Shown one piece after another: positions 58,061 through 64,000 of a stretch of DNA of 64,000 bases. Made by a program: the position numbers and the translations under genes. Where the stretch lies: the NCBI GenBank assembly GCA_021292105.1, contig CM037870.1:47732508-47796507 (forward strand), given 5' to 3'. The DNA is from Anadara kagoshimensis (taxonomy: Eukaryota > Mollusca > Bivalvia > Arcoida > Arcidae). How positions within the stretch are numbered: the stretch's first letter is position 1; each line of letters begins with the position of its first letter. The notes under the pieces are model-generated. The model had not been told where the DNA came from, ran no database searches, and saw nothing but the letters and a program-made list of their open reading frames with translations.

Positions 58061-58164
58061 AAAAAAAAAACTTTCACCATGACCAGCTATTTCCCTTGAC
58101 TTGCAATTGACAGATTAACCATTGTTGAAGTCATTAATTTTATTCATTAAATTCACAATTAATT

Positions 58165-58197
58165 TGAAAAAAAATAAAAATAAAAATAAAAATAAAA
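58165..58197. repeat. (AAAAT)n microsatellite
   Basis: About five units. Confidence 0.9.
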
Positions 58198-58490
58198 CCT
58201 TTGTTTTAGAAATAATTTAAATGTATTTAAAATTATTGTTGAATATATATAAATTGTCCAAGTGAGCTTCAAAAGCCTGAATTGGTATAAACCATCCTGA
58301 CACAATAAGCTAATAATCTGTACCTCCCAATTACAGAAGTTGTCCAGGCAACTTTCTCTTTCAAAAAAGTTTGTTGACAAGAATTGTGTACAAAAGGGGG
58401 AAATATTTCTGAATATGATTAATTGAAAATTAATTGATTATTATTTAGACAACTAAAATGTTACAATAAAATTACTTTGAATTTAAGAGA

Positions 58491-58890
58491 AACTGTAAGA
58501 GGAGTTGAGTTCACAAAGTAGGTACCCCCATTCTAATACTTGCTAAAAAGTGACTAAGTTTTAAAGTCTGGAAAAATGGGGAAAAAATCTTGAAATATTT
58601 CCATAAAGTCAGGTGCACATCTTCAATATATATATAAACATTCTGTGAAGTTTCAAGGCTTTTGGTTGAAAACTGTAAGAGGAGTTGAGTTCACAAAGTA
58701 GGTACCCCCATTCAAATACTTGCTAAAAAGTGACTAAGTTTCAAAGTCTTGAAAAATGGGGAAAAAATCTTGAAATATTTCCATAAAGTCAGGTGCACGT
58801 CCTCAATATATATAGAAACATTCTGTGAAGTTTCAAGGTTTTTGGTTGAAAACTGTAAGAGGAGTTGAGTTCACAAGATTGGTACCATAT
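58491..58890. repeat. 180-bp tandem repeat, 2 full units plus partial
   Basis: AACTGTAAGAGGAGTTGAGT occurs at 58491, 58671 and 58851, an exact 180-bp period, with a few substitutions between units 1 and 2. The third breaks off after TTCACAA. Confidence 0.93.
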
Positions 58891-59262
58891 TTTCCCCGCC
58901 CTTAGTTTCTGTTCTACTTCACCAACGGTGCTCTAGAAATCGGAAGAACTTAAGAAAGCACAATAACAGTTTTCAGTTTTCCTCCATGTCCAGTGGCCAC
59001 ATTTTATGTGAAATAAAGTAATATGGCTTCATGAAAAGAAATTAAAGGTTGTAAAAACCATGGATTAAACTACTGACAACAACTTTAATCGGATATCCAC
59101 TGTAAAAACGATCTAATAAGGACTTGTAACAAGGTAAATAAATTTTATCTGAAAATTTTAAAACATCGTTTTTTTCAGTTTTGTTTAGATTTTGATTTCA
59201 AGTTGTTCTTTCTTGTGATTTATTTTGTTGATTCAAAATAAACAACTGGAAAAGGTATTTAA

Positions 59263-59361
59263 ATGAACATTGATGATGAAATTGTCTGTCTTCGGAAACA
59301 TATGGTGAGAAGTGGAGTGTGTGCGGAAGATCGGAAGTATGTAGCAGAGATTCGAGAATAA
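59263..59361 (+). other. Small ORF, 32 codons, ATG start
   Basis: MNIDDEIVCLRKHMVRSGVC...YVAEIRE, stop TAA. Composition is strikingly protein-like for this AT-rich region, but there is no recognised family and no visible transcript signals; it may be chance or a pseudogene fragment. Confidence 0.25.
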
Positions 59362-59949
59362 AGCATGTCGTTTTTATATTAAACTAATAACTGAAAAGGA
59401 CAGGGTGTCATGATCATTTTAAAAGGGACAAGGGTGTACTGGACTAAAAAGGTCAGTCACTACGCTATGTGAATACATTTGAGCAGGGGCATCGGGTGCC
59501 AAATGCCATGCCCCCAAACACATGGCTAATTTGCATACGAACTACGGTATCGATATCCTACACAACTTCACGAGTCACAAACGATTTACCAACACAGCCA
59601 ATAACTTGTAAATACACTTCTTTTTTTCAGTTTCGTATCACATTTTTGGGAATAATCTTTGATTTCTACTTTTTTGTTATGCATAATTTCGCTACCGGCA
59701 AACTGACAGGAATGAATTTTAATACCCAATGAAAGCGGGAAAATCCTCGTGACGTTATGATGAATATTAATGAACCAGGTCGGGATATCCCAAACACGAA
59801 ATATTACTGACAATCAATTTTTAAAAAATATATATAATTTATCATCAAATGTGATCCATGTTTAAAGTTATTTAACTTAAAAACTGTTTAATGAGCATAC
59901 TTTGTGTTTATTTATCGATGTCACTTTGCGTAAATTAAAAAAATCCAAT

Positions 59950-60153
59950 ATGGCGGCGACTGTAAAACAACCACATGTACAGCACCGTAGGTCAAAAAGA
60001 AGAACGTCGGCGCGAACTGACAAGATCGTCATTTTTGTTGGGTTTTCCGAGGGCGTATACTTAATGGATTTTTATGGTTTTATCTTAAAATTATCATACA
60101 AAAGTGAAGAATTAAAATATATATCCAGCAAAAACGGACTAATACGCGTATGA
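59950..60153 (+). other. Possible gene start: ATGGCGGCG ORF of 67 codons
   Basis: AATATGGCGGCGAC combines a YY1-type motif with an ATG, common at animal gene starts. The first 25 residues (MAATVKQPHVQHRRSKRRTS...) lie in a locally CpG-richer patch; the rest looks AT-driven, so a first exon ending early is more plausible than the whole ORF. No clear donor. A CCAAT-type motif (GATTGG) lies downstream at about 60300. Confidence 0.25.
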
Positions 60154-60930
60154 ATACATTTCAGATCGGCACATGTGTACATGATGAAAACATTGCTTTC
60201 GTAACTTTCCGGGAGACCCAATCACTCAGATTAGAGTTTATACATACCTGGGATACCGTATATGGAAATTCCCGTAATTTCAGTCGAAACGAAGGATTTG
60301 ATTGGCTGTCAAGGTGAAATGAGAGCAGCGCTAAATACGAAAAAATCCAACGATCGCTATAAAGCATTCAGCATGGCTGATGCTTTAAAAAATAAATTAT
60401 CATGAAGATATATGTTTTAAAAATTACAGAAAAGATTGTCCTAATCTAAATAAAAACATTTTATATGAATGTCTAAACTATCAATCGTTCTGTTTCATAA
60501 ATCAAACAATGAAACTTTTATGAACCATTAAATTAAAATTGTGCATTACGACACATTTTCTTTCAAATTATGACCTCATATCTCATGTTTCTGAAAATTC
60601 TAAAAAATGTTCAACATATGTTGACATTCAGATAAAATTCAAAATAAATTCAGAACTTTGCAGATGAAATTCTTCAAAAATTAACAAAATTTATACTTGT
60701 TTGTAATTTGTTTTCAAGAAATCTACAATAAACTTAAAAAGTTTTTTAATAGTATCAGTTGCTATTATTACATTGAACCTTCAATAAATCACTTGATGTG
60801 CTTAGAAAGCATTTTGAAAATTATTTCCTGGCAAGATGTTGTTCCTTACCAGCTGAAAATTCGAACCATAACAAAACTCACAATTTTTTGTAACTTGTCA
60901 AAGTAAAACTACAAACAATATATCAATCCA

Positions 60931-61091
60931 ACATTTCATAAATCAGTTGCCATCATGGTTACAAAACATTTCATAAATCAGTTGCCATGGTTACAAACCA
61001 TTTCATAAATCAGTTGCCATGGTTACAAACCATTTCATTAATCAGTGCAATAGTTGCAAAACATTTCATAAACCAGATGCCATGGTTACAC
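60931..61091. repeat. About 33-bp tandem repeat, 5 units
   Basis: ACATTTCATAAATCAGTTGC then CATGGTTACAA, five units with small indels. Confidence 0.88.
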
Positions 61092-61197
61092 AGCATCATT
61101 AACATGTACAATGTGTGACAAGAGACTTTGATGTCCTTTGATGGTGTAAATAAACAAAACATTATTATCACAACATTTACAAATATATAGGCAAACA

Positions 61198-61425
61198 ACA
61201 CTGACCTGTCCATTTGACCTTTCATTAGGAATATTCATAAAGGAGTGCCCACCCAATACATAAGTAGCGTTAGGATTCGGATTAATGCATATACACATTG
61301 CCCATGATTAGTGTTCTATCAGGTAGACAAAATTATACACGCATGATCCCCATTACTGAGATTCACACGTCCATGATAAATATTTAACTCAAAGGTCAAG
61401 CGAATAGGCCAATGTTGTTTACCTA
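61198..61425. mobile_element. MITE family 3, copy 2
   Basis: About 228 bp. Left TAGGCAAACAACACTGACCT, right AGGCCAATGTTGTTTACCTA. The internal segments GACCTTTCATTAGGAATATT and CAAAGGTCAAGCG match those of the copy at 37158 in inverted arrangement. Confidence 0.78.
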
Positions 61426-61745
61426 CACATATAGATATTTCAGCACTAAGAATATGTTACTAACATAAGTAGCACTTCTGTTTTAAACATTACAAGTAAC
61501 ACATAGATTAGTGCATATTGTTACTTCATGGTGACAAAATACTAAGTAAGTAGAAATGTTTTTTTAAAAGTAAGGCGTCTAATGGGATTCTGGAGCAACA
61601 AATTTACATCAAACATCTTTTTTCATAAAAAATTAAAAACAGGATTTTACCGGAAATGTAAGTGTAATGTGTTTAATATTATTTTAAAACTTGCAAAGTT
61701 TAAAAAGTGTTAATCTATCTCAAAGTTATCATCTGGAAACCACCA

Positions 61746-62003
61746 GGCCCCAGTTTCACAATCATTCCTTAGCTAAGATTTTCCTTAACTTAAATCTTGC
61801 AAATTTTCAAATCTTTATAATTTTGTTAATTTTCAAGATATTGAGGAATTTGAGGTGTCATTTTTAAGATCACTTCTAAATTAAAACATTTGCGTTTAGT
61901 TTAACAAAAATATTCATCAGTAGTTTCAAAAAGTGATTCCGAAAATTTGCTAAATTTAAGTTAAGGAAAATCTTAGCTAAGAAATGATTGTGAAACTGGG
62001 GCC
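61746..62003. mobile_element. MITE family 2, copy 2
   Basis: About 258 bp. Starts GGCCCCAGTTTCACAATCAT and ends ATGATTGTGAAACTGGGGCC, near-perfect inverted repeats extending about 50 bp (CTTAGCTAAGATTTTCCTTA / complement). Closely alike to the copy at 26062 across its whole length, so both derive from one family. Confidence 0.86.
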
Positions 62004-62879
62004 AGGAAAGAAATAAACAAATATCTGTCAATAAAAATGTAAGGAACCACACAATACCTCACTATTATATGTGACAGGGTATAAAACATAAAATTGATTT
62101 TAAACAGTTTAAATTAAATTAAATCTAAGTAAATTACGAATAAATAAATAAATAAATAATAATTAATTAAATTTAATTTCAAAATTATAGGACAAAGAAA
62201 TTGATATAAGACTAGAATGTATAGAAGCTTAAATAGACATATTGCACATGCTACTGAAGAAATGAGAGTTTATCACTGTTTAATTCATTATTCACCTCAA
62301 ATCCATATATTGAAACAAACTAGTTAATATATAATTTTATATTTCTAGATAAGCATAAATAATCTGGTTGTTGATCACGCCTCAAAAACAGAAAATGTTC
62401 TATAAAATACATTTTATACAATTTAAGTCTGTCCTCAAGCTTGTAACATCAAAAATATGGTAATTAACTCAAATATTTTGTACAGGAAAATAGCTAGCCT
62501 GTACAAGTTAATAATAAGTTGTAGACATCATTCCTGAATTATAGAAACTTGACACGACAGGCTACAAATGGCTTTCACCAGAGTAACACATAATGCCCAC
62601 TAATGTTGTACCACAAAATACCTTGTAATGTTTGTGTGGAACAATTATTTGCATTGGATATAGAATCACAACAGTTGGCAGATACACATATTCTGGAAAC
62701 TTGTGACATAAACACTTTCCAAAATGTTCCTAAACGTTTAGCAGTACTGATTATGTGGTACACTGGTGAGGCCCATTAAAAATAAAATTGAGGAATGTCT
62801 GAGCTATTTGATAATGTAAGTCACTATAAATGTGTAACAGGTAGTGTTTCAGATTATTAGTGGGCCAACAGAGCCTTAA

Positions 62880-63180
62880 CCCCATGATAGGTGAAAAATG
62901 TCTCAATTTTTTCAAAACAATATCCAACTTGGCCAGTCTATTTTTTATCACAAATATGATGTCATGTGAAAGCATGATAGCTGAAAAATGGCCAGTGGTT
63001 TTTTTAAACAATTACCTAAACGGTAAGTTTTATAACAGAAATTTGTATTTAATTTTACTCTACTCATGTGAAAGCATCATAGCTAAAATATAGCTCATGG
63101 TTTTTTAAGCAATGACCGACCTGGCTAGTCTTTTTTTAATGCAAATATGTTTCATTTTACTCATCTTATGTAAAAGATGG
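62880..63180. repeat. Degenerate tandem repeat of about 110-130 bp
   Basis: CATGTGAAAGCAT(G/C)ATAGCTGAAAA...GGTTTTTTAA and ...TGGCCAGTCT/TGGCTAGTCT recur two to three times. Confidence 0.55.
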
Positions 63181-63479
63181 AAGAATTACTATACATGTAA
63201 GTATTGATTCTTAATTCAAATTTATGACTAACTTTAGTTTTTAAATGTTTTAGACATCTGAACCATTTTAAAAAAATCAAAGATACTATTCTTTTATATG
63301 GCCCTTCATTTTAAAAAAATAATCACCATTTTCTGCTTAAATGAGTGATTATGACATAAAAGGAACACAAACAATCTGAAACACTGTCAATGTCTTAAAC
63401 ATGTTTTATGATTACACATCATGTTATATCACAGAAAAAAAGTGTCCAGTAATATGAAAAATTTTCCACTGCATTTTTG

Positions 63480-63890
63480 CTTAGAATGACACCTACATTT
63501 TCAAAATTTTTGCTTTTTGAAATTTTGATATGTAAAGTAAAATTGACCAGATTTTTTTTCAATTTAAGCTTCTAACTATAATTTGCCCCTGTCATTGAAA
63601 AATTAAGACAAAAATTAAACTAATATTTCAAAATGTACTAAATTTCAAATGCAAAAAAAAACATTTTGAGAAAAATTTTTTGCTTCTGTTCTCAGAAATT
63701 TAAGAAAAGTGAAATTGACCAAATTTACTGAATTTCTCATACTCATGATACAGAAAAACTTCTTGAGAAATTTTTTTAGATTCTGTTCTCTAATAAAATT
63801 AGGCAAAAATGAAATGGAAGTGAAAATTTCCAAATTTACTAAGTTTCACATTTACAAATACATCTTGAGAAAAAAAAACTTTGACAATAA
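63480..63890. repeat. Degenerate AT-rich tandem repeat of about 110-130 bp
   Basis: Recurrent AAATTTACTAA(A/G)TTTC...CTTGAGAAA(A)TTTTT...TTCTGTTCTC...AAAATTGACC, about three diverged units. Confidence 0.55.
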
Positions 63891-64000
63891 TGTGACAAAA
63901 TATGATATAAACATATGCTTTATTCAATTGTATACAGATATAAATGTAATGGCTATATTGTGCGAAATCTTAAAATCTATCAAAACAATTAAAAATATTT

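Larger units (their letters stand above)
62004..64000. other. AT-rich DNA with degenerate tandem repeats
   Basis: Apart from the repeats at 62880-63180 and 63480-63890 no structure or gene was found. Confidence 0.45.

Noticed and set aside
57516-58099. Ser/His-rich ORFs of 188 and 98 codons
   Set aside because: Translation of CAT/TCA microsatellite repeats.
60161-60367. 68-codon minus-strand ORF near the possible promoter
   Set aside because: No ATG-initiated protein-like start and no splice support; overlaps the candidate promoter region.

Overview
The window looks like a gene-poor, AT-rich, repeat-dense stretch of an animal nuclear genome. I infer a marine or freshwater invertebrate, most likely a bivalve mollusc. 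The reasons are: one clearly spliced metazoan-type gene with GT-AG introns and two PH domains, a decayed mariner, several families of short terminal-inverted-repeat elements, tRNA-derived SINE heads, a decayed LINE tail, and very many microsatellites and minisatellites. No operon, bacterial promoter or CRISPR system is visible. The species call is inference from repeat style only.

The only securely coding locus is on the minus strand. Exon 31011-30587 is joined in phase 0, across a 22.5-kb intron, to the large exon 8068-6011. Together they encode at least 827 residues with two PH domains and six basophilic kinase-type RRxS/T motifs. The gene is partial: its 5' end lies upstream (higher coordinates) and its 3' end lies below 6011. 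A possible next exon is at 5783-5718.

Layout. 1-5.7 kb: CT microsatellites, a palindromic hairpin element, and a dead mariner (3838-5178) sitting inside another hairpin element. 5.7-31 kb: the two-PH-domain gene; its large intron holds a TA-flanked MITE family (four copies), another MITE, degenerate tandem repeats, dispersed repeats and a C-rich/G-quadruplex tract. 31.6-36.7 kb: a roughly 5-kb minisatellite of a 25-bp unit, open in all three forward frames. 37-45.6 kb: a MITE, CT/GT compound microsatellites, a 21-bp palindromic satellite, dispersed repeats and SINE heads. 45.6-48.4 kb: a possible piggyBac-like element flanked by TTAA, containing a LINE remnant, a hairpin element and a tRNA-like sequence. 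49.2-53.3 kb: three tandem units of about 1.36 kb, each built from G-rich subunits of about 130 bp, enclosed by inverted GGCGCC ends. 53.6-54.25 kb: a 43-bp minisatellite that shares a core motif with that array. 54.3-64 kb: MITEs, SINE heads, a CAT-repeat complex, a 180-bp tandem repeat, possible small ORFs and otherwise unremarkable AT-rich DNA.

The most interesting items are: (1) a family of about 58-bp fully palindromic elements whose two arms differ between copies yet stay complementary within each copy, with TG...CA ends and 4-bp target duplications; (2) the nested G-quadruplex-rich array; (3) the minisatellite, which places a GTAAGT splice-donor core in essentially every unit on the strand sense to the gene. 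All identifications were made by reading; no search was run.
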